A stretch of DNA of 5,367 nt from NCBI GenBank assembly GCA_015660155.1, contig DQLO01000176.1, positions 1-5,367 on the forward strand, read 5' to 3'. This document shows, piece by piece, positions 1 to 5,232 of this stretch (the first letter of the stretch is position 1; every line of letters begins with the position of its first letter). The stretch comes from Verrucomicrobiota bacterium. GTDB lineage: Bacteria; Verrucomicrobiota; Verrucomicrobiia; Limisphaerales; UBA1100. The notes below the pieces were generated by a model. The model saw only the letters and a program-made list of their open reading frames with translations. It was not told where the DNA came from and ran no database searches. Made by a program: the position numbers and the translations under genes.

Positions 1-162
1 AAACGGTTTGAGCCGCACTATTATCGCGTGCAAGGCCCGAGCTTTTTATTGGAATATGCCAACACGCAAAATGGCGCCAATCACGTGCACGCCACTTGGC
101 GCGATTTCAAAGGCGATTTTGGCCGTGATCTACTGCGCGAACATGTTAGGAAAAATCATTAA
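1..162 (+). CDS. DUF3500 family protein, C-terminal end (partial)
   Basis: Frame 1 is open from the window edge to TAA at 160-162 and gives 53 residues. The segment FLLEYANTQNGANHVHATWR, followed by a DFKGDFGRDLLREH-type ending, is the recognisable C-terminus of the DUF3500 family. These are uncharacterised bacterial and fungal proteins, often with an N-terminal secretion signal. The N-terminus and most of the domain lie outside the window, so neither a signal peptide nor catalytic residues can be assessed. The biochemical role of the family is not established and I do not propose one. Its stop codon shares one base with the start of the downstream RNA methyltransferase, so the two are probably co-transcribed. 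Family assignment is from memory of the motif. Confidence 0.8.
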   Translation, partial: KRFEPHYYRVQGPSFLLEYANTQNGANHVHATWRDFKGDFGRDLLREHVRKNH

Positions 163-1313
163 TGGAGGAGACTGCGGAAAATCTGGTTTCGTTCAATGTC
201 GGTGATCGCCTGGAGGTAGAGATTGCCGATATGGCTTTTGGCGGCGATGGCGTCGGCAAGGTGGATGGGTTTGTGGTGTTCGTGCCTTTTGTGATTGTCG
301 GCGAAGTGGTGCTGGTGGAAATCACCGAGCGCAAAAGCGATTTTGCCCGCGCGCGGTTGCTGGAAGTCATCACCCCCTCCCCCGATCGCGTGGATCCCAA
401 GTGCCAATATTTCGGCGAATGCGGCGGGTGCCAATATCAACACATCGATTACGAGGCGCAAGGGCGCATCAAGCTGGAGCAAGTGCGCAATCTCTTCGTG
501 CGTGTGGGCGGCTTCGCGCCGGAAGTGGTGGGCGAACTCATCCCCTGCCCTGCCCCATACGGCTACCGCAACCGCATTATGATTCGCCGCCAATGGGATA
601 AGTTTCAGCAAAAAGCCATCTACGGTTTCCTGCGCGCGGAGAGCCGTTTGGTGGTGGACCTCGAACGCTGCGAAATCGCCGAGGAAGCGCTCAATGATCA
701 GTTGCAACAAGTGCGCGAAAACCCGCCCGCGCGCAACATGCAAAAGGTGGTGCTGCGGATGATGCCTGACGACTGGGAACTGCACCGCGATTCATTTTTC
801 CAAAACAACTTCTCGCTGCTGCCCAAGCTGGTGGAAACCGTGCGCGGCCGCCTCGCCGATGCGGGCACGAAATTTCTTGTGGACGCCTATTGTGGCATTG
901 GATTTTTCAGCCTTTCGATGGCCGATTTGGTGGAGGGTTTTGTGGGGATCGACATTGACAAACAATGCATCCTGCCCGCACGCAAAAACCTCGCCGAACG
1001 CGGAATCGAAAACGGCGAATTCATCCAAGGCAAAACCGAGGAACAGATGGACGCCTTGCTCGAGCGTTTTCCGGCGGACGACACCACGCTCATTCTCGAT
1101 CCTCCGCGCAAAGGCGTCCACAAAGAAGGTCTCGAAATGCTGGCCAACGCGAATCCGCGCCAAGTGATTTATGTGAGCTGCCATCCGGCCACACTCGCGC
1201 GCGATTTGAAATGGCTTTGTGAACAGGGTTACGAATTAAAGAGCGTCACCGCGCTGGACATGTTCCCGCAAACCCAGCATGTGGAATGCGTGGCCGACCT
1301 GCGGCGAAGCTAA
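162..1313 (+). CDS. rlmD: TrmA/RumA-family 23S rRNA (uracil-C5)-methyltransferase
   Basis: This 383-residue SAM-dependent enzyme is predicted to methylate C5 of a uridine in 23S rRNA in the cytoplasm. Residues about 12-70 form a TRAM RNA-binding domain. C81, C87, C90 and C170 match the four-Cys [4Fe-4S] site of RumA. SFFQNN (211-216) precedes the SAM motif DAYCGIGFF (241-249); GIDID (262-266) and DPPRKG (313-318) follow. The catalytic nucleophile is C340 in YVSCHP and the general base is E375 in the MFPQTQHVE ending. All key residues are present. ATG overlaps the previous stop (TAATG), with a weak AGGA at 148-151 about 10 bases upstream, which suggests translational coupling. The target could be U1939 (RlmD-like) or another site (RlmC or RlmCD-like); sequence alone cannot separate these. 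The stop interlocks with that of the opposing gene. Confidence 0.93.
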   Translation: MEETAENLVSFNVGDRLEVEIADMAFGGDGVGKVDGFVVFVPFVIVGEVVLVEITERKSDFARARLLEVITPSPDRVDPKCQYFGECGGCQYQHIDYEAQGRIKLEQVRNLFVRVGGFAPEVVGELIPCPAPYGYRNRIMIRRQWDKFQQKAIYGFLRAESRLVVDLERCEIAEEALNDQLQQVRENPPARNMQKVVLRMMPDDWELHRDSFFQNNFSLLPKLVETVRGRLADAGTKFLVDAYCGIGFFSLSMADLVEGFVGIDIDKQCILPARKNLAERGIENGEFIQGKTEEQMDALLERFPADDTTLILDPPRKGVHKEGLEMLANANPRQVIYVSCHPATLARDLKWLCEQGYELKSVTALDMFPQTQHVECVADLRRS

Positions 1314-2245
1314 AAGGGCACGCCACCACGGCGCGAGACAAACAGCTCCCACGCAATGCGCTGGAGATATTCTGCATCCCGCTCACTAACCTGATGCAAG
1401 CCGCCGTTGGAAAGACCGAGCGGCGTTTGCCACGTCAAAAAAGCGTACATCACACAGGCATTCAAATAAGCGCCATGGGCGGTGGGCAACTGGCCGTCGC
1501 GTTCGCGCAATTGAATATTGTTGTCGCCTCGCATTTCCACCATCTGCCACGCGCGGCCGCCGGGGATAACCGGAAGATTTCCATTGCGCTGCGCCGCCAG
1601 CCGATAAGCGCCCTCGGACCGGTCAAGAAATTCCGCTTCCGAAAAAATTGAATCCGCCCGTGATTGCGGCATGAAGAGCGCCGTTTGCGTGCGGGCGGTG
1701 CGCACCGCTCCATCGAGCCGCTGCACGGAGTTGAGCAGCCGCTGCCAACCATACACAGGAACAAGGCTGTGCTCCTGCAAAATGACTGCGTGCCAGGTGA
1801 GGCGGTTGGTAAAGGTAAGCGGATCCTGAACGGTATGCGAAATATTCGTGCGACTGGAAATATCGGCCATGTGGTTGTCGAGGGTGAAGCCGTACGGCGC
1901 GCGCATGGTGGCCTTGATTTTGAGTTTGCCGGTTCGGCTCATGCGAGTGAGCACTTCGGGCATATTATGACCGGCGATGAGCGCGTTGCCGAGGAACAAC
2001 ACTCGAAGCGTATCCGGCAACACAGCGCGATTGGTGGAAAGCAACGCAGGATTGTTGGTGGGCACCCATTGGGTCACGGGGATGATCGGTGCGCCACGCG
2101 CAAACGGCAACAATGCAAAACCACGGCGAGCCTGCTGGTTGTTTAATCGCAAGCCCATGCGCCACGGCGCCTGCGATGCGGCGGCCTCTTGCCAGCCGTT
2201 AAAGAGCAGCAGTCCCAAAATCAGAATGGTCAACTTGCGTTGCAT
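1310..2245 (-). CDS. secreted SGNH-hydrolase-like protein, probable pseudo-enzyme
   Basis: I choose the ATG at 2245 (311 residues) over the in-frame ATG at 2275. It gives a clean signal peptide (MQRK, a hydrophobic run, then AAAS-QA), has GAGG 11 bases upstream, and lies downstream of a good promoter whose -10 box overlaps the earlier ATG. Residues below count from 2245. The fold is suggested by the block I strand RVLFLGNALIAGHNMPE (81-97), ILQEHS (155-160), and the block V region DGQLPTAHGAYLNACVMYAF (250-269), followed by an SERDAEYLQRIAWE-type ending. Family members usually read GNS in block I and DGxH in block V. Here the Ser is Ala88 (codon GCG) and the His is Leu253 (codon TTG), while Asp250 remains. 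It is therefore predicted to be exported but not to work as a classical Ser-His esterase. A binding role is possible; the ligand is unknown. Confidence 0.72.
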   Translation of the reverse strand: MQRKLTILILGLLLFNGWQEAAASQAPWRMGLRLNNQQARRGFALLPFARGAPIIPVTQWVPTNNPALLSTNRAVLPDTLRVLFLGNALIAGHNMPEVLTRMSRTGKLKIKATMRAPYGFTLDNHMADISSRTNISHTVQDPLTFTNRLTWHAVILQEHSLVPVYGWQRLLNSVQRLDGAVRTARTQTALFMPQSRADSIFSEAEFLDRSEGAYRLAAQRNGNLPVIPGGRAWQMVEMRGDNNIQLRERDGQLPTAHGAYLNACVMYAFLTWQTPLGLSNGGLHQVSERDAEYLQRIAWELFVSRRGGVPF

Positions 2246-2252
2246 TGTTCGT

Positions 2253-2267
2253 GTTGCCTCGGGCAAC
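2253..2267 (-). promoter_or_regulatory. 5'-leader hairpin overlapping the ribosome site of the SGNH-like gene
   Basis: GTTGCC-CGA-GGCAAC is a perfect 6-bp stem with a 3-base loop. It sits at the predicted 5' end of the mRNA and 8 bases or so before the ATG at 2245. The only ribosome-site match, GAGG, spans the loop and the 3' arm, so folding would partly mask it. The structure is seen in the sequence; a regulatory effect is inference. Confidence 0.4.
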
Positions 2268-2273
2268 ACATTC

Positions 2274-2301
2274 AATGTACCCCACTTTTGCGCGTGGTCA
2301 A
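2274..2301 (-). promoter_or_regulatory. candidate sigma70 promoter for the SGNH-like gene
   Basis: On the minus strand, TTGACC (2301-2296; 5 of 6 to TTGACA) is followed after 16 bases by TACATT (2279-2274; 4 of 6 to TATAAT). Initiation would fall near 2267, giving a leader of about 22 bases before the ATG at 2245. The -10 box covers the alternative ATG at 2275, which argues against that start. Consensus matching only. Confidence 0.5.
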
Positions 2302-2360
2302 TTCATAGTCTGGTTGTTACCGGCTTTTGTTGTTACTGCCGTTTTAGGAAAAAAAACGCG

Positions 2361-2388
2361 TTGCATTTGGGGAGGGATGCGCTTAAAT
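2361..2388 (+). promoter_or_regulatory. candidate promoter of tRNA-Pro
   Basis: TTGCAT (2361-2366) and TTAAAT (2383-2388; 4 of 6 to TATAAT) are separated by 16 bases and lie 22 bases before the mature tRNA. A GC-rich stretch (GCCCGCCC) follows the -10 box, as is common in stable-RNA promoters under stringent control. The -35 match is weak (3 of 6). Confidence 0.35.
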
Positions 2389-2410
2389 GCCCGCCCTTTG
2401 GATTTCCAGT

Positions 2411-2487
2411 CGGGGTGTAGCGCAGCCTGGTAGCGCGCGTCGTTCGGGACGACGAGGTCGTGAGTTCGAACCTCACCACCCCGACCA
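2411..2487 (+). tRNA. tRNA-Pro (anticodon CGG)
   Basis: The 77-base gene folds as a complete cloverleaf. The acceptor arm CGGGGTG pairs with CACCCCG, followed by discriminator A and an encoded CCA (2485-2487). The D arm is GCGC/GCGC around AGCCTGGTA. The anticodon stem CGTCG/CGACG closes the loop TTCGGGA, with anticodon CGG at 2445-2447, reading the proline codon CCG. The variable loop is AGGTC, and the T arm is GTGAG-TTCGAAC-CTCAC. Every stem is perfectly paired. The C1-G72 pair and the GCGCAGCCTGGTAGCGC D region closely resemble E. coli proline tRNAs. A five-T run (2488-2492) directly after CCA may help termination. The opposing Nudix stop codon begins only 4 bases past the tRNA end. Confidence 0.97.
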
Positions 2488-2490
2488 TTT

Positions 2491-2898
2491 TTATTTCCAC
2501 CAAAGAGTTTCGCTTTTCAAGCGCTCCAGCAAGCGGGCATCGGCGGCGGGGAATTTGTATTCTTCCAATTCATCCACCGTCACCCACGCGAACTGTTGGC
2601 CATCGAGCCCTGCGGGTTCGCCTTCGACAAGTTCACACAAATAAAATTCCAGTCGCACGGTCTTTTCGGGATACGCGTGGGTGAGCGTCTCGACGCATTG
2701 GCCGATGTTCACGACGACGCCCAGTTCCTCGGCCAGTTCCCGCCGGAGGCATTGGGGCATCGTTTCCCCGGGCTCGCGTTTGCCGCCGGGGAATTCCCAC
2801 AGCCCCGCCAAGTGCCCGCCCGCGGGACGCTGCGTGATGAGCAGGAGGCCTTCGCAAAAAATCAAGCCGGCCGCGACTTCAATGGGTTCACTCATCAT
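2491..2898 (-). CDS. mutT: Nudix hydrolase, MutT/NudG-like nucleoside triphosphate pyrophosphatase
   Basis: The 135-residue product matches the usual MutT length. The complete Nudix box GKREPGE-x7-RELAEELGV occupies residues 39-61 and is preceded by WEFPG, which supplies the Mg2+-binding glutamates. Such enzymes cleave damaged or non-canonical (d)NTPs, for example 8-oxo-dGTP, to the monophosphate and pyrophosphate. In the C-terminal FPAAD segment (residues 116-120) an Asp stands where E. coli MutT has the base-reading Asn119. NudG-like CTP or 5-methyl-dCTP specificity is therefore also possible. The start is ATGATG (2898-2893); the two Met codons cannot be told apart. A longer reading from TTG at 2949 would translate straight through the terminator hairpin and is rejected. 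No Shine-Dalgarno sequence is visible; the start directly follows the terminator T-tract. Confidence 0.9.
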   Translation of the reverse strand: MMSEPIEVAAGLIFCEGLLLITQRPAGGHLAGLWEFPGGKREPGETMPQCLRRELAEELGVVVNIGQCVETLTHAYPEKTVRLEFYLCELVEGEPAGLDGQQFAWVTVDELEEYKFPAADARLLERLKSETLWWK

Positions 2899-2937
2899 AA
2901 AAAGAATGCCCCGGCCACATTTGTGGTAACCGGGGCA
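2897..2937 (-). terminator. rho-independent terminator after the aquaporin gene
   Basis: On the minus strand TGCCCCGG (2937-2930) pairs with CCGGGGCA (2914-2907). An inner CCACA/TGTGG stem adds 4-5 bp after a 3-base bulge. TTCTTTTTAT follows (2906-2897). The element lies about 20 bases after the aquaporin stop, and its T-tract runs into the ATG of the Nudix gene. There is no T-run on the + strand side, so it acts in the minus direction. Confidence 0.85.
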
Positions 2938-2955
2938 ATCTTGGCTCAAGTTATT

Positions 2956-3930
2956 TTAAGAGGCGGGATACGCCGGAGCATCCGAAGATTCCTCCTCGTT
3001 GTTAAACAGGAAGTGGCCGCAGATAACCCCCGCCAACGCGCCGCCAATCATCGGGCCAATCCAGTAAACCATTTGATTGGCCCACGCGCCCGAAGCCAGC
3101 GCGGGGCCAAATGCCCGCGCTGGGTTCATCGCGCCACCGGTCAAAATGCCCGCAGTAAGAATGCCGACGGCAACCGCCGCGCCAATGAGCACCGGGCCGA
3201 GCAAGGGATGCGCGCCGCGACGTAATCCGGCAAAGGCGGCCATACCCCAAAAGAAGGTAAGCACCGCTTCGAGCACAATCGCCTGCAAAATCGATACCCG
3301 TTGCGAGCCGGGCACCGGACGCGGTTGAACGCGGCCGATGGGTTCGGGGATTTCTAAACGCTCAGGAATGCGCGGCGTGCCGGCTTCCACAGGCGCGCGT
3401 AGCCCAAACTCCGGCTGGCCGCCTTGAGGTGCCAACGCGCCGACCGCCGCGCCCGGTTCGGCGGCGGTGGCCTTGGGATATGCCCACTGAAGATTTTCCG
3501 TTTGGCCAAGAAAATTAACAAGCATCAACGACGCCAAAACAGCGGCGGCCAATTGCACTGGAATGATGATAAGCGCGCGTGTGAATCGCAACCGCCCCCC
3601 GAGCACGAGGCCGAGCGTAATGGCGGGGTTAAACTGACCGCTGCCGAAGCGCGAGAGCACGCCCACCATCAACGCCACCACCAGCGCGCTGGCCATCGCA
3701 ATGGCAATAAAGTCCACCGCAAACCAGTACAAAGTGGTGACCGCCACGAACACAAGCGCGAAGGTGCCGATAAATTCCGAAAGCACCTGTTTCACAATGG
3801 GCGCATCCGCGATGGCGTCCGCAGCGGAGGCCGTTTGGGTAGCGGGCCAAGCAGCCTGCTGCGCGGCCTCCACGGGCGCGGCGCGGTATTCGATGGGTGG
3901 GTTTGATGGGTTCCCTGTTACTTCAGCCAT
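2956..3930 (-). CDS. MIP-family aquaporin with long Pro-rich loop and atypical pore
   Basis: This 324-residue inner-membrane channel starts at ATG 3930, with AAGGAG about 9 bases upstream. Six membrane helices are visible at roughly 48-70, 72-92, 118-141, 213-235, 243-264 and 284-308. Both half-helix signatures are intact: FNPAITLG (N101) and MNPARAFG (N269), as are the conserved Glu of TM1 (E52) and TM4 (E221). AqpZ has about 230 residues; the excess is a cytoplasmic Ala/Pro/Gln-rich tail of about 45 residues and an extracellular loop C of about 70 residues (142-212) rich in Pro, Arg and Glu. Ungapped alignment to AqpZ from memory places S81, I257, G266 and R272 at the selectivity filter, where AqpZ has Phe, His, Thr and Arg. 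Substrate is therefore uncertain: water, glycerol or another small neutral solute. A terminator follows the gene. Confidence 0.92.
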   Translation of the reverse strand: MAEVTGNPSNPPIEYRAAPVEAAQQAAWPATQTASAADAIADAPIVKQVLSEFIGTFALVFVAVTTLYWFAVDFIAIAMASALVVALMVGVLSRFGSGQFNPAITLGLVLGGRLRFTRALIIIPVQLAAAVLASLMLVNFLGQTENLQWAYPKATAAEPGAAVGALAPQGGQPEFGLRAPVEAGTPRIPERLEIPEPIGRVQPRPVPGSQRVSILQAIVLEAVLTFFWGMAAFAGLRRGAHPLLGPVLIGAAVAVGILTAGILTGGAMNPARAFGPALASGAWANQMVYWIGPMIGGALAGVICGHFLFNNEEESSDAPAYPAS

Positions 3931-4016
3931 TGCCTTTTTCTCCTTCTTTTTTCCTTGCAAGTCACGCGGTGCGCGAATTTTTTGCCTCCTTGTGGCAAAC
4001 ACCACAACCGTGGCGT
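3931..4016 (-). promoter_or_regulatory. structured 5' leader of the aquaporin gene
   Basis: Two adjacent hairpins open the presumed leader. ACGCCAC-GGTT-GTGGTGT (4016-3999) has 7 bp including one G-T pair. TTTGCC-ACAAGGA-GGCAAA (3999-3981) has 6 bp. The loop and 3' arm of the second carry AAGGAGG (3991-3985), a perfect ribosome-binding sequence with no ATG, GTG or TTG at a usable distance. A purine-rich stretch follows, with the working AAGGAG about 9 bases before the ATG at 3930. A regulatory function is inferred, and no known riboswitch class is recognised. Confidence 0.4.
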
Positions 4017-4022
4017 GGGTAA

Positions 4023-4051
4023 AGAAAAGGGAATGCGCGGCCCCGAGTCAA
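4023..4051 (-). promoter_or_regulatory. weak candidate promoter of the aquaporin gene
   Basis: TTGACT (4051-4046; 5 of 6) is followed after 17 bases by TTTTCT (4028-4023; 3 of 6). Initiation would fall near 4016, at the foot of the first leader hairpin. The -10 match is poor, so this is only the best candidate in the 162-base spacer between the two minus-strand genes. Confidence 0.3.
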
Positions 4052-4092
4052 GGCCGAGTTATCAACGCCAAGCAACGCCGCAACGGGCGAAT

Positions 4093-4803
4093 TTACTGTC
4101 CCTCAACGGGCGACAGTTGCCTCAACAAACCACTGGCGATGGAAGCCCAAATTTGCGAAACGCGATTGCTGGAAACCGCTGTGAATAATTCGCGCGCCTT
4201 GGGCTCATCTTTCGCAGCCATCGCCATACGGCCCAGCGCGAGTGTGGCCTGCACTGCCTCCGAGGTACCGGCGTGTTGATTGCGAACGGCCTCATACGCC
4301 GCAGCCGCACCGGAATCATTCAGGGAAGCTTTGCTCGCTGCCTGCCCCAAGGCCGCCGCGGCGAGCAATGGGCTAAGCAGATTTTCCGAGGCGTATGCGG
4401 CAAAGGCTGCATCGGCCTCCTGAAATTTCCCCTCATCAAACAACGCGCTCGCTTGTAAAAATTTTGCGTTGCTTGCGCCGGCGGTGCCGGGGTGGTTCAG
4501 CACCACTCTGGCAAATCGTTCCGAGGCCGTAGCATTCGGATTCACTTCGTCCGTGGAAAACCGGTTGTCCATCGCCGCCAACACATCTTCGCCCGCTTCC
4601 TCTTCGGCAAGTTGCGTGTTGAGGCGCTTGGTATGCACGATCAGCACCACGCCGATGGCGATGATGATAGCCAAAATCACTTGCGTGCGGTTCTCGACCA
4701 GCCATTCCCAAAAATCAATGAGCCGGTCCGGATGTGTTTCTGCAGGTTCCACGGGCCGCGAATGTTGGGAATCCGCGCCCAAAACGCAAGCCACAAATGG
4801 CAT
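4093..4803 (-). CDS. single-pass membrane protein with TPR-like periplasmic domain (YfgM-like architecture)
   Basis: From ATG 4803 the product has 236 residues. One membrane helix (about 40-58, VILAIIIAIGVVLIV) is followed by HTKR and an acidic linker. The rest is an Ala-rich helical domain with TPR-like spacing, for example ASALFDEGKFQEADAAFAAY (118-137) and GRMAMAAKDEPKARELF (191-207). This N-in/C-out layout with a TPR region resembles YfgM/TPR_21 proteins, which act near the secretion and outer-membrane assembly machinery in E. coli. I see no specific signature proving that role. The start is uncertain: there is no Shine-Dalgarno sequence at 4803, and GTG at 4752 (219 residues, beginning MEPAETHPDRL) would give a more typical N-terminus. 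It diverges from nuoA over a very short spacer. Confidence 0.7.
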   Translation of the reverse strand: MPFVACVLGADSQHSRPVEPAETHPDRLIDFWEWLVENRTQVILAIIIAIGVVLIVHTKRLNTQLAEEEAGEDVLAAMDNRFSTDEVNPNATASERFARVVLNHPGTAGASNAKFLQASALFDEGKFQEADAAFAAYASENLLSPLLAAAALGQAASKASLNDSGAAAAYEAVRNQHAGTSEAVQATLALGRMAMAAKDEPKARELFTAVSSNRVSQIWASIASGLLRQLSPVEGQ

Positions 4804-4809
4804 TTGCGC

Positions 4810-4838
4810 TGGACGCCGCGCCGCGCCGCCACTACAAA
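4810..4838 (+). promoter_or_regulatory. candidate promoter giving a leaderless nuoA transcript
   Basis: TGGACG (4810-4815; 4 of 6) and TACAAA (4833-4838; 4 of 6) are exactly 17 bases apart. Initiation 7-8 bases after the -10 box falls at 4845-4846, on the GTG start of nuoA. No ribosome-binding sequence precedes that GTG, which fits a leaderless message. Both boxes are imperfect. Confidence 0.35.
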
Positions 4839-4845
4839 TCCCCGC

Positions 4846-5229
4846 GTGGACGGGCAATTACAACAATACCTGCCGGTGCTGATCCTGCTGGGTGTGGCCG
4901 TGGCCTTCGCCGCTGGCAACCTCATTCTCTCCAAACTCATCGGCAAACGCGCCGACACCAACCCCACCAAAGACACCCCCTACGAATGCGGCATGCCCGC
5001 CGAAGGCGAAGGCGCACCGCGGATGTCGGTAAAATTTCATCTCGTGGCAATGCTTTTCATCCTGTTCGACATCGAGGTGATCTTCCTCTTTCCGTGGGCT
5101 GTGGTTTACAAATCCATGCTGGCAACAAACGCCGCGCTCATCTTCGGCTCCATGATTTCCTTCCTTGGCATTCTGTTCGTCGGTTACATCTATGCCGTGA
5201 AGAAAAACGCCTTCGACTGGAAACGCTAA
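4846..5229 (+). CDS. nuoA: NADH-quinone oxidoreductase subunit A (complex I)
   Basis: The 127-residue product is a small membrane-arm subunit of respiratory complex I, located next to the quinone-binding junction and needed for assembly and coupling. Three membrane helices are seen at about 9-30, 63-86 and 94-117. The hallmark loop after TM1 contains DTPYECGMP with Cys48, and TM2 carries FDIEVIFLFPWAV with the conserved acidic residues D75 and E77. The C-terminus KKNAFDWKR is typical. GTG at 4846 is preferred: the frame stays open far upstream, but that region is antisense to the neighbouring gene and has no NuoA-like sequence. No Shine-Dalgarno sequence is visible. The next gene is a sugar-phosphate mutase rather than nuoB, so other subunits must be encoded elsewhere or upstream of the window. 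Confidence 0.95.
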   Translation: MDGQLQQYLPVLILLGVAVAFAAGNLILSKLIGKRADTNPTKDTPYECGMPAEGEGAPRMSVKFHLVAMLFILFDIEVIFLFPWAVVYKSMLATNAALIFGSMISFLGILFVGYIYAVKKNAFDWKR

Positions 5230-5232
5230 AGC

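Noticed and set aside
164..170. GGAGGAG just after the methyltransferase ATG as the ribosome site of a later start
   Set aside because: No ATG, GTG or TTG lies in frame at a usable distance downstream; the ATG at 196 is out of frame, and the TRAM domain needs the upstream start.
159..785. Long open frame antisense to the RNA methyltransferase
   Set aside because: Its His/Ala-rich translation shows no family signature and it mirrors a gene with a full set of catalytic motifs; it is a shadow of GC-biased codon use.
2471..2487. tRNA 3' end as an integration (att) site
   Set aside because: No integrase gene and no repeat of the tRNA 3' end is seen in the window; the neighbours are housekeeping genes.
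2387..2644. Open frame running across the tRNA and into the Nudix gene on the + strand
   Set aside because: It crosses a perfect cloverleaf tRNA and is antisense to a motif-complete Nudix gene, so it is not a real protein.
2899..2949. TTG-started N-terminal extension of the Nudix protein
   Set aside because: It would encode the terminator hairpin and adds residues absent from MutT-like proteins; ATGATG at 2898-2893 gives the usual length.
3931..4005. GTG-started extension of the aquaporin to 4005
   Set aside because: ATG 3930 has a strong AAGGAG at good spacing, and the extension would consist of the Lys-rich translation of the ribosome site and leader hairpin.
4030..4092. Terminator after the TPR-like gene
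   Set aside because: Only a weak CGGCC/GGCCG pairing with a 9-base loop and no adjacent T-run is present; it overlaps the putative aquaporin promoter.
4492..4845. Upstream in-frame extension of nuoA
   Set aside because: It is entirely antisense to or beside the TPR-like gene, has no NuoA-like sequence, and would make the subunit twice the family size.
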